DNA of 64,000 bases from G963676655 sp963676655. Its GTDB lineage: Bacteria; Verrucomicrobiota; Lentisphaeria; Victivallales; Victivallaceae. Numbering within the stretch: position 1 is the first letter of the stretch; each line of letters starts with the position of its first letter. This document shows positions 43,617-52,597 of the stretch, piece by piece. The notes under the pieces are model-generated. The model did not search any database. It had not been told where the DNA came from and saw nothing but the letters and a program-made list of their open reading frames with translations. The position numbers and the translations under genes are program-made. The stretch is from positions 310,001-374,000 of the forward strand of contig CAXXKX010000003.1 in NCBI GenBank assembly GCA_963676655.2, written 5' to 3'.

Positions 43617-46436
43617 ATGCTGAAAAATTGTCTTAGCGTAGGATTCGCCCTGCTGTGCGGTATCGCACTGGCATCGGAACCGCCCCGGAACGCAAAACCG
43701 TTCTATATTACCTGCGGTGATATTTCAGTCAGGATCATGCCGTCCAAGTCCTGGACCCCGGATATTATCAAGCGCGATGGTAAAACAGCGGCGCAGCAGA
43801 ACGGCTTTTCCGGACTGGTAGTCGATATCAAGGGAAAAAATCTCTGGATCGGTTCCGGACATACCGAGGGTGGCCGTGAGCAAGTGGAATCATTTAAACT
43901 TTTCATAGACGGTAAACCATCTACAACCCCGACCGACGGCAAGACTATTTTCTGTAAACGGGCCGAGACGATCAAAGAATCTCATCTCGATGATTTGAAA
44001 TTAACTTCAAAAGTCATTATTACGCCTGAAAAAATCACTGAAATTCATGATCTGGAAGTGGAAAAAGCAATGAAAGTCAACAAGCTTTACGGCTTTCTGC
44101 ATTGCTGGACCAATAAAACCACCGATTGGATCTGTCAGGCAAAAGACGGCTCAGTCAAAAGCGGCACTTTTATCAGCAATGGCAAATTCAAGTTACTGGG
44201 AAATCCGCGCTGGGCAGCGAGCTTCGATCCGGTCGCCGGAACGGTAATTTATACGGAATTCCCGGCTGATCTGCCGCCGGGAGAAGGCCGGAAGCACTGT
44301 ATCTGGGATATCAAGAATTATCACAAACAGTATTATCAGGCAATGGCTGGCAAACATCTGAAAAAAGGTGATAAGTTTCACTATGAAATGACCTCCAGAC
44401 TGCTGCCGGCAAACAAAAATAACTGGCGACAAGTCGCGCTCGCCGCGTCAGGCGGGAAAGTTTCAAAGTCCGACTTTTTCTTTGTGGATCTGCGCCAGGC
44501 GGTGAATATGGGATTCGCTGACGATAAAGCTGATGATCATATAGGCGGCTGGACCGACCAGGGGCCGGGAAACGATCTTCGGGCACTTCAAGGCGGAATT
44601 AAAACTTACAACGGCATTCCTTTCGATATTATCGAACCGAAATCCAACAAGAATAAATCATGCATTGTGCTACGCAATAAATACAAACCTTATTTCCCGA
44701 TCGAGAGCAAACCGGTCGCGGTCAATCAAAAAGCACGCTTGCTTTACCTGCTGGCGACTTGTGCCTGGAACGGCAAATTAGGCAAGAATATCGGCCATGT
44801 AATCATCAGATACAAAGACTCAAGTTTTTATTCTGAAATACCATTAACCTACGGGACGCATTTGAGCGGCTGGTGGAACCCGCAACCGGTCAAAGTAGGA
44901 AAGGTCGCCTGGAAAACCTCAAATGGCAGTTCCGATGTCGGCTTTTACTCTTTCGGCTGGGTCAATCCTTACCCGGAACAGGAGATAAAAGACATTCAAA
45001 TGGTTTCCGCGGACAAAGGCGGCATGCCGATTCTGCTGGGGGTTACCGGCGTCAGGCAATCTTCGCTGGCCAACCGGCTGGTCAAAGAAACCAAAGCCGC
45101 GGAGTTGAAAGCCGCAACCAAAAGCGCGCCGCCCAAAGAGGTAACCATCAACGTAGATTTCTCCCAAAAATTGAAACTTCGCCCGGCTTATTCCATTGCA
45201 TTCGGAATCGGCGGCAACTGTATTTCCCCGCTTTACCGCAAGGCCGCGGAAAACCTGATGCGGGCGGGACGAGGCAAAGTCCTGTTTCGTTACCAGATAT
45301 CGACCAGCGTCGGCAAAGCCGAACCTGCTCCGGCTGAAGGGGTCTGGGATTTTACCAAGCTTGACCTGATAGTCAATTACATCAAGGACCTTGGCGCCGA
45401 GACAATGCTGTGCTTCGGTCCGGGCGGACCAATCTGGATGGCCATGAAAAATAACGTCTACGGCGACAGCAAACGTTACTGGCGTCCCGCCGGCATTCCC
45501 GAATATACCGCTTACTGCCGTAAAATCGTTGAGCGTTATCACCGGAAAGGCATTCCGGTCCAATGGGAGATCGGCAACGAAGTTGAACTTAAAAGATGGC
45601 CGGCAAGTTATTACATCAAAGTTTTCGGCAGCGTCGCCGGGGCCATTAAAAAGGTTTCGCCAGAACTCACGACCGGCGGACCGGCTACCTGCAATCCCAA
45701 CCTCGGCTGGGCCGGGGAAATGATGGACCGCTATCCTGAACTGGTGGATTTTGTCAGTTATCATGAATACGGGTATTCTGAGACCTATGACACCCCGGAT
45801 AGTTTCATTATGGCTAAAACCGCAAAATACGAAGCGTCTGCGGTGGAATACCGGCAATTGATCAAGCGTAAACTGCCCGGACGGCAAATTCCCCTGATCG
45901 TGACCGAATCAAATATCAACTGGCGCTGGCAGGGCGGCGTGGACCCGAGAATCCGGGATATCAGAGGCGCGGCGTGGTTCGCATCGGCCCAGGGACGCTT
46001 CCAGCGCGGCGGCGGCGACGCGTTGTGCTACTTTACTTTCGGCGGCGGCTTTGGCTCCTGCACCGGCAGCGGTAAGGGCCGTTTAACCTTGAATCCGGTT
46101 TATCACACGTTATGGCTCTACCGTAAACTGGGATATGGCGATCTGATCGGCACATCCACAAGCAGTGATACAGTCGAAGCCTACGGCTTTCTTGATAAAG
46201 GCAAAGCTTTGATTCTGGTAAATAAAAACGATATCCCGGTAAAGGTTGTTCTCAAGTCAAACCTTCCGGGCGGGTCGGCCGAACAATACATTCTTAACCG
46301 GCAAACATATCCGAAAGTGAAATATCTTACTATAAAGGAAAAAGTTCCGCAATTGAAAGCTGAAAAAATCAATATCGGCAATAAACTCGAATTTGAGATG
46401 CAGCCGTTTGAAGTAAGGGGAATCGCGATAAAATGA
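43617..46436 (+). CDS. Secreted clan GH-A glycosidase (GH39/GH51-like)
   Basis: A 939-residue exported enzyme (signal MLKNCLSVGFALLCGIALAS). Residues 25-500 are beta-rich. About 510-860 form a GH-A (beta/alpha)8 barrel with acid/base Glu655 in QWEIGNEVE and nucleophile Glu764 in IVTESN; a beta-sandwich (residues 860-939) closes the protein as in GH39, GH51 and related families. The ATG at 43617 is preferred; a TTG at 43608 overlaps the pseudopilin stop. The start codon of the following CBM gene overlaps its end by ATGA. Xylosidase, arabinofuranosidase and similar activities are possible. Confidence 0.82.
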   Translation: MLKNCLSVGFALLCGIALASEPPRNAKPFYITCGDISVRIMPSKSWTPDIIKRDGKTAAQQNGFSGLVVDIKGKNLWIGSGHTEGGREQVESFKLFIDGKPSTTPTDGKTIFCKRAETIKESHLDDLKLTSKVIITPEKITEIHDLEVEKAMKVNKLYGFLHCWTNKTTDWICQAKDGSVKSGTFISNGKFKLLGNPRWAASFDPVAGTVIYTEFPADLPPGEGRKHCIWDIKNYHKQYYQAMAGKHLKKGDKFHYEMTSRLLPANKNNWRQVALAASGGKVSKSDFFFVDLRQAVNMGFADDKADDHIGGWTDQGPGNDLRALQGGIKTYNGIPFDIIEPKSNKNKSCIVLRNKYKPYFPIESKPVAVNQKARLLYLLATCAWNGKLGKNIGHVIIRYKDSSFYSEIPLTYGTHLSGWWNPQPVKVGKVAWKTSNGSSDVGFYSFGWVNPYPEQEIKDIQMVSADKGGMPILLGVTGVRQSSLANRLVKETKAAELKAATKSAPPKEVTINVDFSQKLKLRPAYSIAFGIGGNCISPLYRKAAENLMRAGRGKVLFRYQISTSVGKAEPAPAEGVWDFTKLDLIVNYIKDLGAETMLCFGPGGPIWMAMKNNVYGDSKRYWRPAGIPEYTAYCRKIVERYHRKGIPVQWEIGNEVELKRWPASYYIKVFGSVAGAIKKVSPELTTGGPATCNPNLGWAGEMMDRYPELVDFVSYHEYGYSETYDTPDSFIMAKTAKYEASAVEYRQLIKRKLPGRQIPLIVTESNINWRWQGGVDPRIRDIRGAAWFASAQGRFQRGGGDALCYFTFGGGFGSCTGSGKGRLTLNPVYHTLWLYRKLGYGDLIGTSTSSDTVEAYGFLDKGKALILVNKNDIPVKVVLKSNLPGGSAEQYILNRQTYPKVKYLTIKEKVPQLKAEKINIGNKLEFEMQPFEVRGIAIK

Positions 46437-47443
46437 AAACAATAAATTATTTAATATATTTAATAATGTCCTCGAACATACTGGTCGCCGATGGCAATCT
46501 GCTGCCGAACCCGTCGTTTGAAAAAGGCGACAAGCAACCTCAAGGCTGGGTTGTCTGGGGAGGGAAAAAGAACGAAGCGGCCTGGTCGGACAAACAGGCA
46601 AAATCGGGAAGGAAATCGCTCTCCGTATCCACTGCCGCGAAGAAAGACGGCTGCCGCTGGATCACGGAAGAGGCGGTCAAGGTAACGCCGGGCGTCGAAT
46701 ATGAATTGACCGGCTGGATCAAGACGCTGAATGCCGGAGGAAATTGCACCATCAGTATCAGCTGGTATTCAAAAAAAGGCTGGTTGTCGTCAAAAAGAGC
46801 GCTGCTGATCAACAAAACCCACGACTGGCGTCTGTTGACGCTTAGGGCAAAAGCCCCGGAAAAAGCGGTCTGCGCCAAAATATATGTGGGTAAAATCAGG
46901 AACGGAACCGGAGAATGCTGGTTCGATGACCTGAGTTTCCGGCAAATCGGCGGCAGCAATGAAAATCCGGGCAGTTCGGCAACTTTGACCTGGCCGCGAA
47001 AACTTGAATCCCCTGCCCCGGCCATAGCTCCGGCAAAGAATCCGAAAGGTCAATCAATTTCCGGTTGGCAAAAACTCAATCCACAGGATTGCCTGGGCCT
47101 GTCGGAGCAATCCGGAACCCTTGTCATTAAAGACACATTCGGCAATTATACCGGCTGGCTAAGCTCGATGGAGAAAGTCGTCGCCGGGAAAAAATACAAC
47201 TTTCAAGCCGATATTTTCAGGAATAAAAGCTATAATGTCTACATGGGCATTATCTGGCGCGATGAAAAAAATAAAATCATCGCGGTTTCATTGGGCAAAG
47301 TTGAACCGGAGTTGCAAAAATGGTGGCAAGCGGCAATATCCGCCGTTGCGCCGGTCGGTGCGAACAAGGCCGGATTTATCATTCTTCAACGTCGCAGCAG
47401 CGGTGAAACCAATATAAAAAATCCGATAACCAGTTGTAAATAA
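46433..47443 (+). CDS. Secreted protein with two CBM4/9-like domains
   Basis: A 336-residue exported protein with a signal peptide ending near VADG. Domain 1 (about 22-175) is a CBM4/9-like sandwich from NLLPNPSFEKGDKQPQGWVVWG to CWFDDLSFRQIG; a Pro/Ala-rich linker follows; domain 2 (about 205-336) repeats the fold in shorter form and ends abruptly. No catalytic domain is present, so it probably binds polysaccharide for the co-transcribed GH-A enzyme, whose stop it overlaps by four bases. Its end without a final strand might mean slight truncation. Confidence 0.75.
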   Translation: MKTINYLIYLIMSSNILVADGNLLPNPSFEKGDKQPQGWVVWGGKKNEAAWSDKQAKSGRKSLSVSTAAKKDGCRWITEEAVKVTPGVEYELTGWIKTLNAGGNCTISISWYSKKGWLSSKRALLINKTHDWRLLTLRAKAPEKAVCAKIYVGKIRNGTGECWFDDLSFRQIGGSNENPGSSATLTWPRKLESPAPAIAPAKNPKGQSISGWQKLNPQDCLGLSEQSGTLVIKDTFGNYTGWLSSMEKVVAGKKYNFQADIFRNKSYNVYMGIIWRDEKNKIIAVSLGKVEPELQKWWQAAISAVAPVGANKAGFIILQRRSSGETNIKNPITSCK

Positions 47444-47521
47444 CTACACTGTAAAAAAATTATATCAAAGGAATTTTTAGACGAGTATTCCAGTATACTA
47501 TTCAGAAATACAAGGCATAAA

Positions 47522-49657
47522 ATGAAACAAGATATCCATAATTATTTAAAAATATCCGGCAGCTTGAACGAGGGGCGTTTTTCCGCTCTGGAAAATATCA
47601 AAACCGGCATGATCGTTGAATGCGACCCGCAACAGCTTTGCTGGGAAATCGCCGTCAAAGCAGAAAATGATATTATCCAACTATCCCCGGATGATTTTGA
47701 ATTCAGCGCGATTTCAGAAACCGAGGGCCGTTACCGCCATCGTTCACTGGACCTGACTTTGATTTTGCAATGGCGGCAATTCGACTCCTGGGCCGCCGCT
47801 TGCAACATCGGATTCAAGGCGGGCAAAGACGTCAGAGTCGCCTCCGTCTCCTTCGTCACTCCGGGCCGGGTGCGGCTGGATGAAAATGATGAAGCAAGTT
47901 ATCTGCTTTATCCGTTCAAAACCGGAATTAAAATACCGAATCCGGCCAAAACCGTTTTCAGAGAATGCAAACAGACCGATACGGAATATGGCCCCGGCCG
48001 GAAACTGCGCCATATCAATGTTCTGGACAGCGGCCTGGGCCCGATAACCGCCGCTGAGTTCAGCACTCGTGAAACGCAGCTCGACACCTCCTTGAAAGAA
48101 TGTGTTAGAACCATCACCGACGACTATGTGGAATGGGGCCGGGACAGCACCTATACCTATCCCGCATCAATCTCGATGACCTGGATGGATTACGTTGGAC
48201 CGCAAGGAGGGATTTATCTTGGAATGCATGATCCCGCCCTGGAAAAAGCCGGATTGTTTTTCCGGGCCGAACGCAATAAACCGGGCATAGTGATGGGCGC
48301 GGACAAAATCTTCAACCGGCAGTTGTCTTCATGGAACGGCGATTTTATTATCGGTTTACACGAGCAGGACTGGCACCAGGGGGCGGAATTGTACCGGGAG
48401 TACCTTAATTCCATTCTGCCCGGCACGCCCACAACCCCTGAGTTTTTCCGGACAGCTCCCGGGGTAATATCACATTACGATCTTAAATGGGAAGACGGCA
48501 CGATTATTCACCGTTACGAAGATCTACCGGAAATGTACCGTGAAGCAGCCGACTGCGGTTACAACACCATGCTGCTGGCCGGCTGGAACAACGGCGGATT
48601 CGATAATTACTCGGTTCAGTACGCAACCGACGACGAACTGGGAACGGAGGCACAACTGAAAGAGTCGATCCGCAAAGTCCATGACGCCGGCGGCAGAGTT
48701 TTCTTTTACGTCAACGCCTTAAGCATATCCCGGGATTGTCCCGAGTTTGAAACTCTTGGACGGGAATACGCGGTCCGCGATATACATGGAAAAATTGACT
48801 ACTTCGGCGAATTTTTTCTGGTTCATCCGCTTGTAACACTATGCAGTAATGTGGCGGCCTGGCGCGAAGCAATCAAACGCAATATCAAATATGTGCTGCT
48901 GGAACTGGACGCCGACGGCATTTATCTTGATCAAATCGGCTCCGCGCCGCGTGACTGTTATTCGCCGGGACATCAACATGACAGCACCTGGGCGATGAAT
49001 TACCGGAAACTGTTGTCCGAAGTCAGGGCCGAACTGGCGGCAGCCGGCAAGACGGAATATGTCCTGCTAACCGAACGCGCCATGGATCTGCACAAGGATC
49101 TACTGGACTGTTTCCTCTGCTATTCCTATTGGCAGGCCGCACCGGAGTTTTGTTTTCCGGCAATGTTCCGCTATGCGTTCCCGGAAGTTCTGCTGATCGA
49201 TATGGCGATGCAGAAGCCCTGGGCCGGGAAAAAACCGGTCGAAGACACCTATGTCAAAGAAATATTCTGCCGACAATTCATTCATGGTCTGAAATACTGG
49301 ACCTATTGTCACGTACCGGAAAACGAGGTCCTCAAGCCTTTTTTCCGCAATGCGATCAAGCTGTATGAAACCGGGGTTGACTTTTTCACGCGCGGCCAGT
49401 TTCTCGACGATCTGTACATTACTGATTGTTCACCGGGAATTACCGTCAAGGAATTCAGCAGCGCTGACCGAAAACGGCTTTTTACGGTCTGGAATCCCAC
49501 TGGAAAAGACGCTCATTTCACCACTACTGATGCAGGTTCGAAAGCGGCAGTCTACTCACTGGAAAATCCGGCCAACATGGATTCGGTTCAAATTATGCAA
49601 GATAGAATAGAAAGCGGCAAATCTCTTCTAACTCTGATCCGCCTTGATTCCGAATGA
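47522..49657 (+). CDS. TIM-barrel glycosidase-like protein (DUF6259-like), cytoplasmic
   Basis: A 711-residue protein without signal peptide. Residues 1-260 are beta-sandwich-like (YVGPQGGIYLGMHDP). About 300-600 form a TIM barrel with YNTMLLAGWNNGGFD, GGRVFFYVNAL and LDADGIYLDQIGSAPRDCY (candidate catalytic Asp). The tail is a small beta domain. The layout is like DUF6259 proteins and the gene at 28227-30626. It ends the plus-strand group begun by the second LacI gene, 78 bases after the CBM gene. It is probably an intracellular glycosidase; no catalytic pair can be assigned with certainty. Confidence 0.68.
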   Translation: MKQDIHNYLKISGSLNEGRFSALENIKTGMIVECDPQQLCWEIAVKAENDIIQLSPDDFEFSAISETEGRYRHRSLDLTLILQWRQFDSWAAACNIGFKAGKDVRVASVSFVTPGRVRLDENDEASYLLYPFKTGIKIPNPAKTVFRECKQTDTEYGPGRKLRHINVLDSGLGPITAAEFSTRETQLDTSLKECVRTITDDYVEWGRDSTYTYPASISMTWMDYVGPQGGIYLGMHDPALEKAGLFFRAERNKPGIVMGADKIFNRQLSSWNGDFIIGLHEQDWHQGAELYREYLNSILPGTPTTPEFFRTAPGVISHYDLKWEDGTIIHRYEDLPEMYREAADCGYNTMLLAGWNNGGFDNYSVQYATDDELGTEAQLKESIRKVHDAGGRVFFYVNALSISRDCPEFETLGREYAVRDIHGKIDYFGEFFLVHPLVTLCSNVAAWREAIKRNIKYVLLELDADGIYLDQIGSAPRDCYSPGHQHDSTWAMNYRKLLSEVRAELAAAGKTEYVLLTERAMDLHKDLLDCFLCYSYWQAAPEFCFPAMFRYAFPEVLLIDMAMQKPWAGKKPVEDTYVKEIFCRQFIHGLKYWTYCHVPENEVLKPFFRNAIKLYETGVDFFTRGQFLDDLYITDCSPGITVKEFSSADRKRLFTVWNPTGKDAHFTTTDAGSKAAVYSLENPANMDSVQIMQDRIESGKSLLTLIRLDSE

Positions 49658-49701
49658 AGCAGCGAGTACCCCAAGAAAAGTAATCCTCTAACTGAAATAA
49701 A

Positions 49702-49745
49702 GTCAGGCTGACCGTGCAACATACATGGACCGCGGTCAGCCTGAC
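49702..49745. terminator. Long hairpin after the 47522-49657 gene
   Basis: GTCAGGCTGACCG pairs with CGGTCAGCCTGAC over 13 bp around an 18-base loop, 44 bases after the stop. There is no clear T-run, so termination is plausible but not certain. Apart from this and the promoter at 49846, the 368-base gap holds no gene. Confidence 0.5.
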
Positions 49746-49845
49746 GTTATTGAAAAATGCAGCTGTGTTCAAAAAAGGAAATATCTTTATTGTTCAGGGC
49801 TATTTCTCACGATTATTCACTCCGGTAAAAAATGACTGGACACTA

Positions 49846-49874
49846 TTGACAGATTCAGAGTGATGGTATATAAT
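49846..49874 (+). promoter_or_regulatory. Consensus sigma70 promoter of the accessory island
   Basis: TTGACA (49846-49851), 17 bp, TATAAT (49869-49874), giving a leader of about 145 bases before the GGAGGG and ATG at 50026. The leader is AT-rich with only a weak CAATC/GATTG stem. Confidence 0.75.
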
Positions 49875-50025
49875 GGTTTTATACACTGTTTACCACACTA
49901 AAATTTATCACAGCAATCTTTTAACGGATTGTGGTTAAAAATAAGGAATTTGCAATTTTGTGCTAATTAAGATTTCTTTCTTCTTGAAAAACTAACATAA
50001 CAAACAACATTATGGAGGGACAATT

Positions 50026-51372
50026 ATGCAAGTAAAAAGAATTCTTTTCGGCCTTGTAGTTGAATATGACAGTGATGTTATTAATGATTTTTACACAAAT
50101 GACATCAGAGTGCAAATGCATAATAAGATATCCGAAGCTCGAAACATGTTTTACGACATCTTGTCTTATGATGTTTTAGGTTTTGACAGATTTGTTGTTT
50201 TGCCTCGCATTCTTGCACTCTTAAAACTTCCTATCAGCTTAATTGGAGATATTTTTGATATTTCAGCGACAATTGTTGATGATGTAATTGATTTCGAGAT
50301 CGGGAACTCTCAAAAATCACTGGACAAAATAAAAAACTTTGATGATTTTATTCTAAACCGACTACAACAATCCCAAATTGTCGCTACCAGAAAAAAGTTT
50401 CGCAAGCGCATTGAAAAGGCTGTTGAGGAAATAAAAAACAACAATACAGTTAATGATGCATATGAGTTTATGAAACCATTCATAAAATACAACAGTCGTT
50501 TCTTCAAAGGCGAGTTTGTTGATCGTAATGGAACTTCTCTGGTGGTAGAAAAAGAAGACTTGAAAGCGTTATTGGAACAAGGTAAGGATATTGCCAATAA
50601 TATCAGGAAAGGCAAAGATACTTCAATAAAGCTGGACGAAACGAGTGGGGAATTATTTTCGCAATTAATATCCGTCATTTTCGAATTTATTATGGACTCT
50701 TTACTTGAAGTACCGTTTTATTGCCGGGAAATCGCTGAAGCAAATAACGTAAAAGACAAAACAACCAGTCAAAAAGAAGACTTGGAAACTCAAATGACCA
50801 CCCTGGAAACAAGCCTGAAGGATTTAGATATGGGAAAACTGCCAAGCAGAGCTCAACGACTGGATTTGATCAAACTGCAAGGCCTTGATGAGAAATATGC
50901 AAATACAATAAGCAATGAGACAACTCTTGATAAATTAATGACCCCGGATACGAAAGTTTTTCAAAAATTGGCGGATAAATATGCCTGCTATGCCTCCGGC
51001 GTTATTACAGACCCCATTCAGCAGATACATTTTGCATGCGTCGATGACGCCGGCGAGAAAACCGACTATGCGGTTCTGGTTGGAGAATTGACATCACAAC
51101 TATCAATCAAAGCCGGAAGTGCGGCAAAAAGCGGATTAGCATCCGCGATTAAAGGAGGCAGCGTTTTCTCCACCAATAATGAAACAATAACCGAGGCGGT
51201 GGCCACAATCGGCGGAGTCGTTACAAAAAAAATATGCGAATTCGCAGTATACCAGCTTGCCCGTAAAATTATAACAGATAAAAATATTTTTAATAGAGAA
51301 CTTGCTCTTTTTGGTAAAACCATTACCAAAAGGTATCTAATAAAAGAATTGGAGGAAATCTATGTTAATTGA
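50026..51372 (+). CDS. Hypothetical protein, 448 aa
   Basis: Not recognised. The 448-residue product is mostly helical and charged. A hydrophobic stretch at about 55-90 (VVLPRILALLKLPISLIGDIFDISATIVDDVIDF) may touch a membrane. Helical parts occur at 100-160 and 225-290, and a glycine/alanine/serine-rich segment around 360-400 (SIKAGSAAKSGLASAIKGGSVF). GGAGGG seven bases before the ATG is a strong binding site, and the promoter is full consensus, so the gene is probably well expressed. Base composition is AT-richer than the flanking glycan loci, suggesting transfer. It leads a three-gene plus-strand group. Confidence 0.7.
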   Translation: MQVKRILFGLVVEYDSDVINDFYTNDIRVQMHNKISEARNMFYDILSYDVLGFDRFVVLPRILALLKLPISLIGDIFDISATIVDDVIDFEIGNSQKSLDKIKNFDDFILNRLQQSQIVATRKKFRKRIEKAVEEIKNNNTVNDAYEFMKPFIKYNSRFFKGEFVDRNGTSLVVEKEDLKALLEQGKDIANNIRKGKDTSIKLDETSGELFSQLISVIFEFIMDSLLEVPFYCREIAEANNVKDKTTSQKEDLETQMTTLETSLKDLDMGKLPSRAQRLDLIKLQGLDEKYANTISNETTLDKLMTPDTKVFQKLADKYACYASGVITDPIQQIHFACVDDAGEKTDYAVLVGELTSQLSIKAGSAAKSGLASAIKGGSVFSTNNETITEAVATIGGVVTKKICEFAVYQLARKIITDKNIFNRELALFGKTITKRYLIKELEEIYVN

Positions 51373-51461
51373 AATATTTATGAACAACAGAAAAATTATT
51401 AGCAAACGTGATAGATAGTAAATGTTTTTCGGTCAATTACAAAGGAAAGGGATATGGGATC

Positions 51462-51932
51462 ATGAAAGTTTATTTGTTTATTCTGGCTCTTGTATTGTCC
51501 TTATCGGTCCAGGCTTCTGAAACAAAGCCGAAACAAGCATTAAAAAAAAGGCCGACTCGGTCCTCAAAGCCGTTAACAGCAAAAAAAAACAGTATTTATG
51601 AAGAAGCTGAGAAATTCCTTAAACAAAGCAATTTTGATAACTCTACGAAACAAAAATGTTTTCAGACAAGCCATCCATCTAAGAGTACTTCAAATAATAA
51701 TTACTCCGGGTTGAAAAATGAAATTAGGCTAAACCCATTACAATCTATTGGAGCGCATGATTACTCCAGGCAAGAATATGAAATTAAGACAATTCCTATT
51801 CATTTAGTAACTGAAGAAGAATATCAGAAATTAATGACTGAAAATGAACACTTAAAAGCACGCCTCACAGAAGCAAAAAAGATTATTCGGGGTCTTCTTG
51901 ATGAAATCAAAAAGATAAAAAACAGACAATAA
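51462..51932 (+). CDS. Small exported coiled-coil protein
   Basis: A 156-residue protein with a clear signal peptide (MKVYLFILALVLSLSVQASE), a basic low-complexity stretch (residues 20-45), a variable middle and a C-terminal helix of about 35 residues predicted to form a coiled coil (EEEYQKLMTENEHLKARLTE). The ATG at 51462 is chosen because AAAGGAAAGG precedes it and it gives the signal peptide; the frame is open to 51408. No family recognised. It lies between the 448-residue protein and a two-TM protein, and is likely periplasmic. Confidence 0.65.
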   Translation: MKVYLFILALVLSLSVQASETKPKQALKKRPTRSSKPLTAKKNSIYEEAEKFLKQSNFDNSTKQKCFQTSHPSKSTSNNNYSGLKNEIRLNPLQSIGAHDYSRQEYEIKTIPIHLVTEEEYQKLMTENEHLKARLTEAKKIIRGLLDEIKKIKNRQ

Positions 51933-51956
51933 CTTACAGGTTAGGATTCAGATACA

Positions 51957-52361
51957 ATGAGTATCAATATAGAACAAGCAGCCAAAGATTTTCTGCGTTC
52001 AAGCGTCAACCAAATGGCCAAAGAAAGTGCCGTTTGGAATAAAGAAATGATTATAATTTTAATAAGTGCAACTTTAGGCTTTGGATTAATTGCATTAATT
52101 ATGGCAACAATACTTTTATATAAGAAAGAATGTTCCGGAAATCAAATATTACAGGTCTTTGGAATTATTATAATTGTTGTTTTTTCTGTTGTTCTGATTA
52201 TCGTTGGTTATAGTCAATCGCAATTAACACCGGTTATCGGACTATTTGGTGCAATTGCCGGCTACCTATTAGGCAGAGGCAGCACCATGCAAAATCCCAC
52301 CGCGGCAAGTGAAAACTGTGAAGAAAATAGCAACGATAATGCTTCCTCAAATAACGCATAA
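51957..52361 (+). CDS. Small membrane protein with two TM segments
   Basis: A 134-residue protein with two strong hydrophobic helices (about residues 32-56, MIIILISATLGFGLIALIMA, and about 68-100), a GLFGAIAGYLLGRG glycine-rich turn, and a polar Asn/Ser-rich tail. No signal peptide or family recognised. It is 24 bases downstream of the exported coiled-coil gene and probably in the same transcript. A membrane anchor, pore or immunity-type protein is conceivable; nothing in the sequence decides. Confidence 0.6.
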   Translation: MSINIEQAAKDFLRSSVNQMAKESAVWNKEMIIILISATLGFGLIALIMATILLYKKECSGNQILQVFGIIIIVVFSVVLIIVGYSQSQLTPVIGLFGAIAGYLLGRGSTMQNPTAASENCEENSNDNASSNNA

Positions 52362-52537
52362 CAGATGTTCATGTATTTTTATCACATATCCAGGGCATCC
52401 CTGTCAAGAATATCCTTTGGCGAATCTTATGGTCCAGCAGAATTGCGCGAGAGAATATCCCGCGCCTGAATTGATTAAAAGACCTTCACTATCATCTCAT
52501 AATTTCTTAATTTGAGAGGACTGCGGACTTTTAACTT

Positions 52538-52563
52538 CAGCTATCCCGCAAGCGGGATAGCTG
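52538..52563. terminator. Palindromic hairpin between convergent genes
   Basis: CAGCTATCCCGC-AA-GCGGGATAGCTG, a perfect 12-bp stem between the plus-strand small membrane gene and the minus-strand DUF2235 gene. Probably a bidirectional terminator, though neither side has a long T-run. Confidence 0.55.
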
Positions 52564-52575
52564 TGAAATACGTTA

Positions 52576-52597
52576 CGTGTTACGAAACACGTTTTAT
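52576..52597 (+). terminator. Second hairpin with T-run at the end of the DUF2235 gene
   Basis: CGTGTT-ACGA-AACACG followed by TTTTATT, overlapping the DUF2235 stop codon on the opposite strand; it can end plus-strand transcription. Confidence 0.45.
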
